Part shown: one piece after another, positions 35,866-44,812 of the stretch
Position numbering within the stretch: position 1 is the first letter of the stretch
Layout of the letters: the number at the start of each line of letters is the position of its first letter
Source: Rs1 sp038900335
Lineage (GTDB): Bacteria > Pseudomonadota > Gammaproteobacteria > Pseudomonadales > Balneatricaceae
Direction of reading: 5' to 3'
NCBI GenBank assembly: GCA_038900335.1
Contig: JBBMRB010000003.1
Location: 248,001 to 312,000, forward strand
DNA length: 64,000 nucleotides
Program-made: the position numbers and the translations under genes
Notes under the pieces: generated by a model
Seen by the model: the letters and a program-made list of their open reading frames with translations, nothing else
Told to the model about the DNA's origin: nothing
Database searches by the model: none

Positions 35866-36855
35866 ATGAGAGCAAACCCAATTAGCCCGACGATACCTTT
35901 TGATCAAGATGGTGTGCACCACGGTCATTTACGACTGCCATACAGCCGCGATGACTCAGCGTGGGGCTCCATCATGATCCCTATTTGCGTTATTAAAAAT
36001 GGCTCTGGGCCCACGGCGCTTCTCACTGGTGCCAATCACGGTGACGAATACGAGGGGCCCCTGGCCCTGCAAGATTTAGCACACAACCTTGAGGCCAGTA
36101 GCATTCAAGGGCGGGTGATTATAGTACCCGCGCTAAACTACCCAGCCTACCTTGCTGCCACACGCACATCGCCGATCGATGGCGGCAACATGAACCGCAT
36201 ATTCCCCGGCAAAAGCGATGGCACTATCACCGAAAAAATAGCGGATTATTTTCAGCGCTCACTTATCCCCCTAGCTGATTTTGTGCTCGATATTCACTCA
36301 GGAGGCAAAACGCTAAACTTCGTATCTTTTGCCGCAGCCCATATATTAGATGATAAAGAACAGCAGCAAGCCTGCGTTGACAGCATGATGGCCTTCAATG
36401 CCCCCTACTCTATTATGCTCAAAGAAATTGATAATGTCGGCATGTATGACACAGCTGTTGAAGAGCAGGGAAAAGTATTCCTTTCAACTGAGCTAGGTGG
36501 CGGCGGTAGCTCATCGGCAAAGACTCGCGCAATTGCCGTAAAAGGTGTCAGGAACTTCTTAATTCACGCACAAATAATTGATGAGCCATTACAACAAGAA
36601 CCAACTCAGCTACTCGATATGAGCGCAGACAACAGCACTCTTGTTTGCAATGATGATGGCTTAGTGGACTATTGTTTTGATTTAGAAGATCACATTAACG
36701 CAGGAGATGTGGTTGCCCGTGTCTGGCCGCTAAATATTACTGGTCAAGCGCCTAAAGAGTATCGAGCGCAAGTCTCAGGGATGCTTGCGGGTAGGCACTT
36801 CCCTGGCATAATCAAAACAGGTGATTTCCTCGCACTCATCGCCAAGCTAATGTAA
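35866..36855 (+). CDS. succinylglutamate desuccinylase/aspartoacylase family hydrolase
   Basis: A 329-residue zinc hydrolase of the M14-like AstE/ASPA family. Zinc ligands are visible in TGANHGDEYEG (H and E) and VLDIHSGG (H), with the substrate block GGNMNRIFPG between them. It looks closest to the DoeB-type subgroup that deacylates N-acetyl diaminobutyrate and similar compounds. It follows the importer by about 100 bp in the same direction, so its substrate may be an imported amide. The exact reaction is not known. Confidence 0.82.
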   Translation: MRANPISPTIPFDQDGVHHGHLRLPYSRDDSAWGSIMIPICVIKNGSGPTALLTGANHGDEYEGPLALQDLAHNLEASSIQGRVIIVPALNYPAYLAATRTSPIDGGNMNRIFPGKSDGTITEKIADYFQRSLIPLADFVLDIHSGGKTLNFVSFAAAHILDDKEQQQACVDSMMAFNAPYSIMLKEIDNVGMYDTAVEEQGKVFLSTELGGGGSSSAKTRAIAVKGVRNFLIHAQIIDEPLQQEPTQLLDMSADNSTLVCNDDGLVDYCFDLEDHINAGDVVARVWPLNITGQAPKEYRAQVSGMLAGRHFPGIIKTGDFLALIAKLM

Positions 36856-36906
36856 TAGCCATCGAGCGATAATTGAGTTGGCTACTGCGACATTGAAAAA
36901 TAAAGA

Positions 36907-36952
36907 TTAAGTGTTAAGTGTTAAGTGTTAAGTGTTAAGTGTTAAGTGTTAA
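36907..36952. repeat. TTAAGTG heptamer tandem repeat
   Basis: Six perfect copies of TTAAGTG plus a partial TTAA occur in a row, in the 395-bp gap after the aspartoacylase-like gene. The array is non-coding and short, and is of the kind that varies in copy number by slippage. The remainder of the gap shows no gene. Confidence 0.85.
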
Positions 36953-37250
36953 ATATTTTTCAGCAGAGTATGACACGCTATCATCATGCCGCTGTATTAA
37001 TCTGTAATGGCAGCGCTCTTTTATCTAGCTAACTCGCTAACTTCTTATAATGTATAAATTTTTAAAGCGTTTAACTCTATAAGTAAGAGGGAAGCAGCAC
37101 TGCTGAATTATTTTCAGCAGTGTGTTGAAATTTTATCTTTTGTTTAATTGTCACATTATGATTAAAATTGGCTCTCAATTATACAGGAAGCTTGGTTTAT
37201 GGTACCCGCCATAATAAGTAAAGAGACTCCTAAAACCTAGGAGCTTTATT

Positions 37251-37463
37251 ATGACCAACCTATATGATGATCAATTTAAAAGAGATGAATCTGGCAGAAT
37301 CGATTTTGAATATTATACAGTGCAAGCAGGGCGTATCCGCAGCCAATTCATCGCCGCTTTCTTTGTAAGGCTTTACCGCTCGTTTAAATCTTTATGTAAA
37401 ACATTGATCAAGACTGTTGCATCTCCCGTTGACAATTTTTTGATGCAAAAAGCTGTTAAATAA
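37251..37463 (+). CDS. small hypothetical protein, 70 aa
   Basis: A short gene with an excellent ribosome site (AGGAG 8 nt before the ATG) and an intrinsic terminator right after it, both arguing that it is real. The peptide is charged at the N-terminus and has a basic amphipathic middle (VQAGRIRSQFIAAFFVRLYRS). It is reminiscent in size and style of small DUF1127-like proteins, but I do not recognise the family and assign no function. Confidence 0.65.
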   Translation: MTNLYDDQFKRDESGRIDFEYYTVQAGRIRSQFIAAFFVRLYRSFKSLCKTLIKTVASPVDNFLMQKAVK

Positions 37464-37476
37464 GACAACCCCTTTC

Positions 37477-37536
37477 AAGCTCGGCTTTTTAATTCGCACT
37501 TCCCAGTGAAGTCATTGAGAAGTCGAGCTTTTTTTA
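37477..37536 (+). terminator. intrinsic terminator after the 70-aa gene
   Basis: AAGCTCGGCTT (37477-37487) pairs with AAGTCGAGCTT (37520-37530), with one G-U pair, and is followed by a run of T. A small inner hairpin (ACTTC/GAAGT) sits in the loop. It lies 14 bp after the stop codon. Confidence 0.8.
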
Positions 37537-37594
37537 TACTAGCCACAGCCTCTGTCACTTGAGCTGTACACAGCCTCTGAAAAATCTAGAGCTG

Positions 37595-37997
37595 TTAATA
37601 ACTGACCAGCAACCCAGATTCATTCTTTTCAAGCAGTATTGTTAACTGCGAGGCTGGTAGAGTACAAAATGCATGTATCAACTTTTCGCTCTCCACTTTA
37701 TTCAAATCCATAAAGCTTCTATGAATGTTTTTTCTAAAAAAAGGCCCTAAAAAAACGTCGTCTCTGATAAAGGCTAATATCAAGACACCACATACCTTCT
37801 TCTAAGCAGCTAATAAACAACGTAGGGTCACAGGCATCCGTTGTTTTATAAATCAGCATTTTCATTACGGACTCTGCTTGCTCATTTTTCCAGAGAAACT
37901 TAGTAAATACTGCAACCGCCTGCGCGATATTAGCTGGCTCTAACGGTACATCCTGTTCTAGCTCATCATCATAAAACATACAAAAAACATCATTCAT
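37595..37997 (-). pseudogene. frameshifted small hypothetical gene
   Basis: Two minus-strand frames overlap here. The first (37997 down to 37734) encodes 87 residues beginning MNDVFCMFYDDELEQ and ends right at a T7 run. The second frame continues from that point with RKNIHRSFMDLNKVESEKL to a stop at 37595. Removing one T from the run at 37736-37742 would fuse them into one protein of about 133 residues without a break. So this is either a recent frameshift, a phase-variable homopolymer or a sequencing error. The product family is not recognised. Confidence 0.5.
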
Positions 37998-38344
37998 ACA
38001 CTGATAACTCTACGAAACTCTTGAATACATATTGGAAAACCAACCATTAAACCTCGCCCACTCTAACAAATAACCCGCTAAAAAACTAAGGGCATCTACA
38101 ATAATCTCGTATTGAATATCAACATTATGTAGGTTTTAATCAATCATTTTAAAACAATTTAATATAGCTTATAGGCTAATTTATAGCGGCAATTAGTCAC
38201 TACCTTTTTATTGATTTAAGTCTATACTTCAATAATGAGTGTGTTTTTATCTCATCTTATAATTATGAATACCCTTAATAACAAAAAAAACAATAAATTC
38301 ATCAGACACTACGGTGCTATATTTAACAGATAGGTAATGATTTT
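37998..38344. other. AT-rich gap upstream of diguanylate cyclase
   Basis: About 350 bp of AT-rich sequence that must include the promoter of the diguanylate cyclase gene. I see no gene, repeat or defined operator. Confidence 0.4.
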
Positions 38345-39394
38345 ATGCATACTGTCAATAACAGTGAAAAGGTTATTAGAAGGCTTTATGAAATCACTAA
38401 TAGCTATGATCTTGGGTTTAAAACGCAAATAGAACAGCTATTACAAATGGGTCTGGAACGCTTTAATCTTGATATTGGTATCCTATCTAAAATAGAGGGT
38501 AATAAATATTTAGTTCGACACTGTGTAGTGCCAAAAGACGTACAGTTATCTTCAGGAACTGAGCTCGATTTCTCTAAAACCTACTGCCATATTACCTGCC
38601 AAGCAGATGCGCCTACAGCTTTAGAGCATATAGGTAAACACGATCAGTATGCCTCACACCCCGCTTATCAAGAGATTCCACTTGAGTCTTATGTCGGTAT
38701 GCCAATTAAACTCAATGGAAAACTTTACGGCACGTTAAATTTCTCTAGCCCGAGACCATACCCAAGAAAATTTCAAGATGTCGATATTGATGCCTTACAA
38801 TTAATGACATCTTGGGTAGAAGTGGAGCTGATCCGCCGCACCCAAGAAAGAAAATTAAAAGAGCTTAATATAGCCCTAGAAAGAAAAGCATACGAAGATA
38901 GCTTAACACTCATCCCCAACCGAAGAGCGGCGTTCAAACATATAAGCGCCGACCTTAATAGGATCAGTCGTGAAAAAAGCTGCGCCGTTTTAGCTATTAT
39001 TGATATCGACTTCTTTAAAAACGTTAATGATACCTACGGACACCAAAAAGGTGATGAAGTACTAACAAAAATTGCGCAGTCTCTAGCTAATGACAAACGT
39101 GATTATGACTTTTTAGCACGCTTTGGCGGCGAAGAATTTATTCTGTGGCTACCTAACACTAACCTTGATGATGCCAGCATCGTTTGCGAACGCATCAAGG
39201 ATAACGTGCAAGCTCTCAAAGTGACCGACAAACCCGTCACTGTATCATTCGGTGCCACCTGTTATAACACTGGTGACTTAGCATATATGGCAGCTGACAC
39301 TATTATCGACCAGCTTATTTCAGAAGCTGATCAAGCACTTTATCAAGCTAAAAATGCAGGCAGAAATTGTATAAAATTTCATTCAAGGACCTAA
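38345..39394 (+). CDS. GAF-GGDEF diguanylate cyclase
   Basis: A 349-residue soluble protein. Residues about 20-165 form a GAF sensor domain (YVGMPIKLNGKLYGTLNF is typical). A short helix linker leads to a GGDEF domain with an intact active site, ARFGGEEFILW, and a RDYD product-inhibition site five residues before it. It should make c-di-GMP in response to a small ligand or redox cue. No EAL domain is present. The gene stands alone between a small-gene region and the TRAP genes. Confidence 0.93.
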   Translation: MHTVNNSEKVIRRLYEITNSYDLGFKTQIEQLLQMGLERFNLDIGILSKIEGNKYLVRHCVVPKDVQLSSGTELDFSKTYCHITCQADAPTALEHIGKHDQYASHPAYQEIPLESYVGMPIKLNGKLYGTLNFSSPRPYPRKFQDVDIDALQLMTSWVEVELIRRTQERKLKELNIALERKAYEDSLTLIPNRRAAFKHISADLNRISREKSCAVLAIIDIDFFKNVNDTYGHQKGDEVLTKIAQSLANDKRDYDFLARFGGEEFILWLPNTNLDDASIVCERIKDNVQALKVTDKPVTVSFGATCYNTGDLAYMAADTIIDQLISEADQALYQAKNAGRNCIKFHSRT

Positions 39395-39522
39395 GCAAGT
39401 GTGTATTGTTAAAATATGATAATTAGCTACCTTTAGCTCAGTCAAAATCAATTTAAGCTCTGACTAATCACTGGATTAGCCAAAGCTTATCTATATTACG
39501 AGCTAGGTATTCTAATCTATCC

Positions 39523-40842
39523 TCATAACCCCACTAATATACTTGGTAAATAAGTCGCAGTTGCTGGCCATATTGCCACAACAGCCAACACTAACAGCTG
39601 CATTATAACAAAGGGTATCACCCCTCTATACATGTGCTTGTAAGTAATACTTTTAGGAGCAATGGATCGCAAATAGAATATTGATGGTGCCATAGGCGGC
39701 GTTAAATATGATGTCTGAATCACCACCATTACCATTATTGCAAACCAAATAGGATCTATTCCAGCGGCTTTAATAAAAGGGGTAAAAATAGGGATGCAGA
39801 TTAAAACAATTGAAATCCAATCTAAAACAAAGCCTGCCACAAAGACAATAGCCAAGAAAAAGATAATCAAGCCTGTTTTTTCAAATCCAAAGTACGTCAC
39901 TAAATCTTTTACTAAATCCCCTCCTCCTGAAACGGCGAATAAACTAGTAAACATTGTTCCTCCAACAATAATTAACATAATCATCGCTGTGACTCGAATA
40001 GTGACCTGTAGAGCTGCAATTAGGTTTTTGAAGCTTAATTCGTTAAACAAAGCCGCCAAAATTAACGCTCCAATTGCGCCGACAGCAGCCGCTTCAGTTG
40101 GTGACGCTGCGCCTGTTAATAACGATCCGAGTACCGCAAAAATCAACAACAATGGTGGGACCATGGCTTTAAAAGACATTGTTAATTTTACAGCTAACGG
40201 TTTATCTATTTCAGATCGATCAACACTGGGCGCATCGCTTGGCTTTAATATCGCTCTGACTATAATATACGCTAGGAAGAAAACGACCATTAACAATCCC
40301 GGTAACATGGTCGCCGCAAATAACTGGCCGATCGAAAGCTGAGCAATAGATGCGTAAATAACGACGACTATTGAAGGGGGAATAATCGTACCTAACGACC
40401 CTCCTGCACAGATAGTACCTGCTATCAAACCGCCGTCATATTTATACTTTTGCATTGCTGGTATCGCCATTAAACCAACAACAATCTCTACAGCACCAAC
40501 CACACCTGAAGCTGCAGCGAAAGTCGCACACATCAATACTGTCGCTATTGCTAGGCCGCCTGGTAATCCTCCTACCCAAAGTTGCAAGCTTTGAAATAAT
40601 CGTAACGCTATTCCTGTTCTCTCAAGTACCGCCCCCATAAAGACAAATAGGGGAATTGCAGCCAAGATAAAATTCGAACTCGTTGATAAAACAGCACCAT
40701 ATAGCTGTAAGAACGCTAAATCGCCAAATACCAATAATGCAGCGCCAACAGCAACAATAACAAGAGAAAAAGCGACGGGTAAACCTATAAATATTAAGGC
40801 GAAGAGCCCTATGAACATAAAAACTGGAATGTAATCCATCAT
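39523..40842 (-). CDS. dctM: TRAP transporter large permease (DctM type)
   Basis: A 439-residue membrane protein with about 12 hydrophobic segments, the large subunit of a TRAP carboxylate transporter. Typical blocks are GLPVAFSL near the start, PLFVFMGAVLERTGIA, and CAGGSLGTIIPPSIVVVIYA. Its start overlaps the end of the small permease gene by 4 bp. The cluster reads dctP-dctQ-dctM on the minus strand. No regulator is adjacent, and the substrate is unknown. Confidence 0.94.
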   Translation of the reverse strand: MMDYIPVFMFIGLFALIFIGLPVAFSLVIVAVGAALLVFGDLAFLQLYGAVLSTSSNFILAAIPLFVFMGAVLERTGIALRLFQSLQLWVGGLPGGLAIATVLMCATFAAASGVVGAVEIVVGLMAIPAMQKYKYDGGLIAGTICAGGSLGTIIPPSIVVVIYASIAQLSIGQLFAATMLPGLLMVVFFLAYIIVRAILKPSDAPSVDRSEIDKPLAVKLTMSFKAMVPPLLLIFAVLGSLLTGAASPTEAAAVGAIGALILAALFNELSFKNLIAALQVTIRVTAMIMLIIVGGTMFTSLFAVSGGGDLVKDLVTYFGFEKTGLIIFFLAIVFVAGFVLDWISIVLICIPIFTPFIKAAGIDPIWFAIMVMVVIQTSYLTPPMAPSIFYLRSIAPKSITYKHMYRGVIPFVIMQLLVLAVVAIWPATATYLPSILVGL

Positions 40843-41375
40843 AAATTTTCCTCGGTATTTATCATTTCACCATTATGATCACCTGGTGTCTTAAGGCCTT
40901 TCAAATAACGATAGCCGTCGGCTAAAAACTGAAACGCCAATACCCAAAGCCCAGTGGCTATAGCAGAATAAAAAGGCCAAACCAGTGGCGCCCATGGACT
41001 GACACTTTCTACTTCTCCCGTATTAAAGGCATTTACAGATTTGGTGGTAGATATATAAGCGAAAACAATAAAAATAGGGAACAGTATAAATAAATAGAAA
41101 AATGCATTTATCCATTGCTGATGTTTCAAAGCTAATCTAGTAGATAAAAAATCGATACGAACATGAGCGTCCGCCTTTAGTGTAAAACCAGCACCTAACA
41201 AGAAAATAGTACCATTTAACATATAAGATATATCGAACGCCCAAAGTGTCGGGCTATCAAATATATATCTAGCACATACCTCATAAATCATTGAGCACAC
41301 TAAAACTAACAACATCACCTTAGCAACCCAAGCAAATAGTTCAGACAACTGATCTATTAATGTTAGGAAATTCAT
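40839..41375 (-). CDS. dctQ: TRAP transporter small permease (DctQ type)
   Basis: A 178-residue protein with four hydrophobic segments and the family phrases ARYIFDSPTLWAFDISYML and KADAHVRIDFLSTRL. It links the binding protein to the large permease. It overlaps dctM at its end and follows dctP by about 140 bp, a gap with no clear terminator. Confidence 0.92.
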   Translation of the reverse strand: MNFLTLIDQLSELFAWVAKVMLLVLVCSMIYEVCARYIFDSPTLWAFDISYMLNGTIFLLGAGFTLKADAHVRIDFLSTRLALKHQQWINAFFYLFILFPIFIVFAYISTTKSVNAFNTGEVESVSPWAPLVWPFYSAIATGLWVLAFQFLADGYRYLKGLKTPGDHNGEMINTEENL

Positions 41376-41519
41376 CTAACACTCCTTTTATGATAAAAAC
41401 TAAATCCCTCTGAACAGGCTTGTAACCAAGAATGATCAGCACAGAGGGTATTTGATCGTAACGGGGGAATGACACTGTTTGATGTAACAATGCCATTAGC
41501 GCTTTAAGTTATGAGTTGA

Positions 41520-42596
41520 TCATTCACTATCCCTAATTAAGTACCCTGTATTTTGTGCCCAGTTTTTTTGATAGTTTAAGTAAGAATCTAAGATGACTTG
41601 CATGCCATTATCACCCGCTGCTGTTTTTTGCTGTGCTTTACCTCTCGCCCAGTTACGGCCCGACTCTCGAAGCTCTTTCACCACAGACTTATCTAATTGA
41701 ATTATTTCTGCTTTACTCTTTTTATAAGCCATCATTGCTTTAATGTCAGAATCGCCAAACTCAGCAAAACTTTCATAAGTTGTTAACTTAGCCGCTGCTG
41801 TTACTTGTTTTTTAATTTGTTCTGGTAATGCATCCCAAGTTTTTTCTTTAACGACAACTTCCCAAAGAAATGAAGGTTGATGAACACCAGGCATTACAAT
41901 ATATGGTGCAACCTCATGGAAGCCTTCACTTAAGTTTGCTGCAGGTGTTGACCACTCAACAGCATCAACCCCTTTACGTTGTAATAAAGTATAAATTTCA
42001 CCTCCTGGAACAACTGTTGGAATACCACCATAAACATCTTTTACAACAGAAGCCCAAGCTCCCGACGTACGGTATTTCAAACCTTTTAAATCAGCAGTGG
42101 TACGAATTGGTTTATTGGAGTGGGCTAATATTTCTGATGTACCTATACCGACAACAATGGAATGGAGCCCCATTTTCTCACGGCGGAAATCTTGCAGCAT
42201 TTTTTCACCACCGCCGTTATATATCCAATGTAACGTTGCTTCACCAGACATCCCACCTGGGAAACTAGCAAATATAGCATTGGTTGGGTCTTGGTTTACA
42301 AGATAAGAAGGAGTTGAATGCCCCGCTTCAACTATCCCATCTTGTACAGCCTCATATACTTTAAATGCAGGAACCAGAACCCCTGCTCCAAAAGGCTTTA
42401 TCTCCATTTTACCGCCAGTTGTCAGTTCAACATTATCGGCAAAACGTAACATGAAATTATTATATACAAATGACCCTTCTGATATTGCAGCTGGCATTTT
42501 CCAAGTAATGTCAGCAGCCATGAGATTATTAGATAGCACGGAAGTACATAGGCTAGTGGCAATTATTACGGTACTAGCGATTGCAGGTAATTTCAT
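41520..42596 (-). CDS. dctP: TRAP transporter substrate-binding protein (DctP type)
   Basis: A 358-residue periplasmic binding protein with a signal peptide (hydrophobic residues about 5-26, cleavage near NLMAA). It contains the conserved TRAP regions: FGAGVLVPAFKVYEAVQDG, the ligand arginine region LKGLKYRTSG, and GVDAVEWSTPAANL. The sequence belongs to the group often annotated for keto-acid, mannitol or chloroaromatic-type substrates, but the ligand cannot be read. AAAGGA lies 9 nt before the ATG. Confidence 0.93.
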   Translation of the reverse strand: MKLPAIASTVIIATSLCTSVLSNNLMAADITWKMPAAISEGSFVYNNFMLRFADNVELTTGGKMEIKPFGAGVLVPAFKVYEAVQDGIVEAGHSTPSYLVNQDPTNAIFASFPGGMSGEATLHWIYNGGGEKMLQDFRREKMGLHSIVVGIGTSEILAHSNKPIRTTADLKGLKYRTSGAWASVVKDVYGGIPTVVPGGEIYTLLQRKGVDAVEWSTPAANLSEGFHEVAPYIVMPGVHQPSFLWEVVVKEKTWDALPEQIKKQVTAAAKLTTYESFAEFGDSDIKAMMAYKKSKAEIIQLDKSVVKELRESGRNWARGKAQQKTAAGDNGMQVILDSYLNYQKNWAQNTGYLIRDSE

Positions 42597-43418
42597 ATTG
42601 ATTTTCCTTTGATAGAATTTTTGTCAATTTAATCAGCTAATTGAAGTTGATGATTATCGTAAATAACTAAATGGTCACTAAACATATCGCTATAAACAGC
42701 CAATATGGCAGTAAAACCAAACGACTCACTGCAACTGCAACACCTATGAATTTTTAAATATTTAAACAAATCATCACTACAAAAATTTGTATGATCGATT
42801 CAATTAAATACTTAGTTATAAATTCACTTTTATTTCATAAAGGTCTAACTCGACATTAAAAATACACAATTGTGTACAAACTGTATATAAATAAAATAAT
42901 ATTTATTCTATATAAAAATACAATGAAGAATTTAGCCTGGACTGAAAACGTATGGATATAGAGAATGTGAGTCATTATTTATGACTTCACAAATGCGCTG
43001 CTAGCAATATGAATATCTTGATAAGCTACCGCTATTGCTCAAAACAGCGTGGCCATTATTACCTTAAGCCCGTTTTATAATGCGAAGACGAAGTGATTGC
43101 TGGACGTGCAACATAAAATACTCATTAAAATCCGACTTTATTGATCATTTAAATACGATTGCAACACTCAGTGCACAAGGCTCTACATTTAGCAATAAAG
43201 CACGGCAAGACGAAGCGTTAGACAAAGAAATCAGAATATTAGAGCTCAAAGATGCAGCCATTAGCGGTGAACAGATACAGCAATAAATTATTAAAAGAGT
43301 AGTTATATCAGTCGTTGAATCAACCTAAAAAGCCACCAATCAAACAGCGTTAAAGGTAAAAGAGTGCACCGTAACTGGTGAACTCTGGATATTTTAAATA
43401 ATTATAGGTTTCCAGCGA
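42597..43418. other. long AT-rich gap upstream of dctP
   Basis: About 820 bp between the dctP start and the end of an acidic-protein gene. It holds the dctP promoter. A 68-codon frame (43080-43286, plus strand) encodes a charged peptide with no domain and no convincing ribosome site. It could be the remnant of a lost gene, so I do not call it. Confidence 0.4.
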
Positions 43419-44084
43419 TTATTCATCGCCATCGTCAAAGATTTTTATTGTGCCTGTAAATTCAGCGACAGCGATATCATCTTTATTGATCCAGTTGTCA
43501 GAAGTAATAATCCGGTATTGATTTTGCCCTTCACTGTGCAGCTCCCAGATGATGTGCTGTGTATTGCCAAAAGCCTCTTCAGCATTTAACGGCTCTTCAT
43601 ATAATCTGAGAATAAGGTTGCTTCTATCCAAGCCATTAGCGATGGCTTTTAGCACCAACTCTTTAGTCACTTCGCCCTCTTGATCAAAGCTCAACTGCAT
43701 GCTGATTTCAGTGGCTTTAGCATTGGGGAAAATACCGTTAAAAGCCTTGTAAAGCAGCTGATTTATATTGAATAACGGGTAGTGTATGCTGATGTCAGGG
43801 TGCTCTTCAGACTCGTCGTCTTCCACCATCTGATGGGAGAGGTTCTGGATCTGGCCTTTAGTCAATTTATCTGCCAATTTATAGTTCAATAACACAGTGG
43901 CCGCTTCGTGTGGCTCAAGATCACTGAGTGCCATATCCAATAGTTCGGGCAAGTCCTCAAGGCTTGACGTTTTTGCCTCTGCAAAGTCCATTTCCTCTAA
44001 TAGATTGGCGAAATCATCGTTATTCCAATACCCCTCTATGACATGAATTGATTTAATATCGTTAAACTTACAATTGAATTTCAT
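43419..44084 (-). CDS. acidic hypothetical protein, 221 aa
   Basis: A 221-residue, acidic, soluble protein with no signal peptide, membrane segment or domain that I recognise. It is rich in E and D (for example MVEDDESEEHPD mid-protein) and ends in FDDGDE. The length and codon pattern suggest a real gene. The ribosome site is AGGAAAG just before the ATG. It is monocistronic between two long gaps and I cannot assign a role. Confidence 0.6.
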   Translation of the reverse strand: MKFNCKFNDIKSIHVIEGYWNNDDFANLLEEMDFAEAKTSSLEDLPELLDMALSDLEPHEAATVLLNYKLADKLTKGQIQNLSHQMVEDDESEEHPDISIHYPLFNINQLLYKAFNGIFPNAKATEISMQLSFDQEGEVTKELVLKAIANGLDRSNLILRLYEEPLNAEEAFGNTQHIIWELHSEGQNQYRIITSDNWINKDDIAVAEFTGTIKIFDDGDE

Positions 44085-44431
44085 GATGCTTTCCTTTTCT
44101 GAAGTCTACTGTCAATAGTAAAGATTTTGCTGCTGTAGCCTGCGTTTGATTATAGAGCGAATTTGAACGACAAATCTATCTATTAACGGGGGATTAAAAA
44201 TTAGCCAAAACTGCACACCAGAGATGTTGATTTAAATCCGCCTCTTTTAGCTTACTCCCAGTTTTTATACTAGTTCTCAATAAATTACTAGCGATAGTTA
44301 AAATAGCATAGTGAGTAAGTCCAGCGCCGCGTGACCTCCTCTATTAAATCAACTTTAGCTTAGCTGCTTTTTCATCTAAAACGCTATTAATCCCCTGCTT
44401 GCTCTTTACCTTTAGCTATAAAAATACTATT
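44085..44431. other. gap upstream of trpR
   Basis: About 350 bp separating the divergent acidic-protein gene and trpR. It must hold both promoters. Apart from the TrpR-like site at its right edge I see nothing defined. Confidence 0.4.
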
Positions 44432-44441
44432 GTACTAGTAC
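44432..44441. promoter_or_regulatory. TrpR operator-like half element at trpR start
   Basis: GTACTAGTAC, a perfect 10-bp palindrome with the CTAG core of trp operators, lies directly against the trpR start codon. E. coli TrpR represses its own gene and uses operators built from the same core. Only one core is present rather than the full double element, so the site is plausible but not certain. Confidence 0.55.
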
Positions 44442-44768
44442 ATGAATACAAACTATAGAAACCAACTCATCTCTTTACTGTGTGACATTAGCGATGCCGA
44501 TGAAATGACGGCTGCGTTAGATATTTTTTTAACACAGAAAGAACACGAAGAAGTCGACAAGCGTTTGCAGATTTTTCATTTATTAGAATCGCAAATAGCG
44601 CAGCGTGATATTGCTAAACAGTTGGGAGTCGGTATTGCTACCGTCACCCGCGGCGCTAAAGTCTTGCGCACTGATAGCTATCAAACACTGGCAGCTAAAT
44701 TGGCAAATTCGCGCCAGTTACAAGCCGCTGAGCTTGACGATAATACGAATAACGTTGATGTTGCCTAA
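44442..44768 (+). CDS. trpR: Trp operon repressor
   Basis: A 108-residue protein matching TrpR: EMTAALDIFLTQKEHEEVDKR followed by the helix-turn-helix region QRDIAKQLGVGIATVTRGAKVL. TrpR with bound tryptophan represses tryptophan genes. It is followed after about 45 bp by trpE and trpG in the same direction, so repressor and enzyme genes may be one operon. In E. coli trpR is not linked to trpE. A palindrome with the trp operator core precedes it, consistent with autoregulation. Confidence 0.93.
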   Translation: MNTNYRNQLISLLCDISDADEMTAALDIFLTQKEHEEVDKRLQIFHLLESQIAQRDIAKQLGVGIATVTRGAKVLRTDSYQTLAAKLANSRQLQAAELDDNTNNVDVA

Positions 44769-44812
44769 TAGCAGCATCTTACTAGCCTAATGATAGGCTG
44801 ATGGATGACATC

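Noticed and set aside
36907..36952. Possible CRISPR-like array
   Set aside because: The units are 7 bp and directly joined with no spacers, so this is a simple tandem repeat.
39794..40342. 182-codon plus-strand open frame
   Set aside because: It is antisense to dctM; the lysine/threonine-rich translation mirrors the membrane codons of the real gene.
43080..43286. 68-codon frame upstream of dctP
   Set aside because: No good ribosome site and no family; possibly a remnant, but unsupported.
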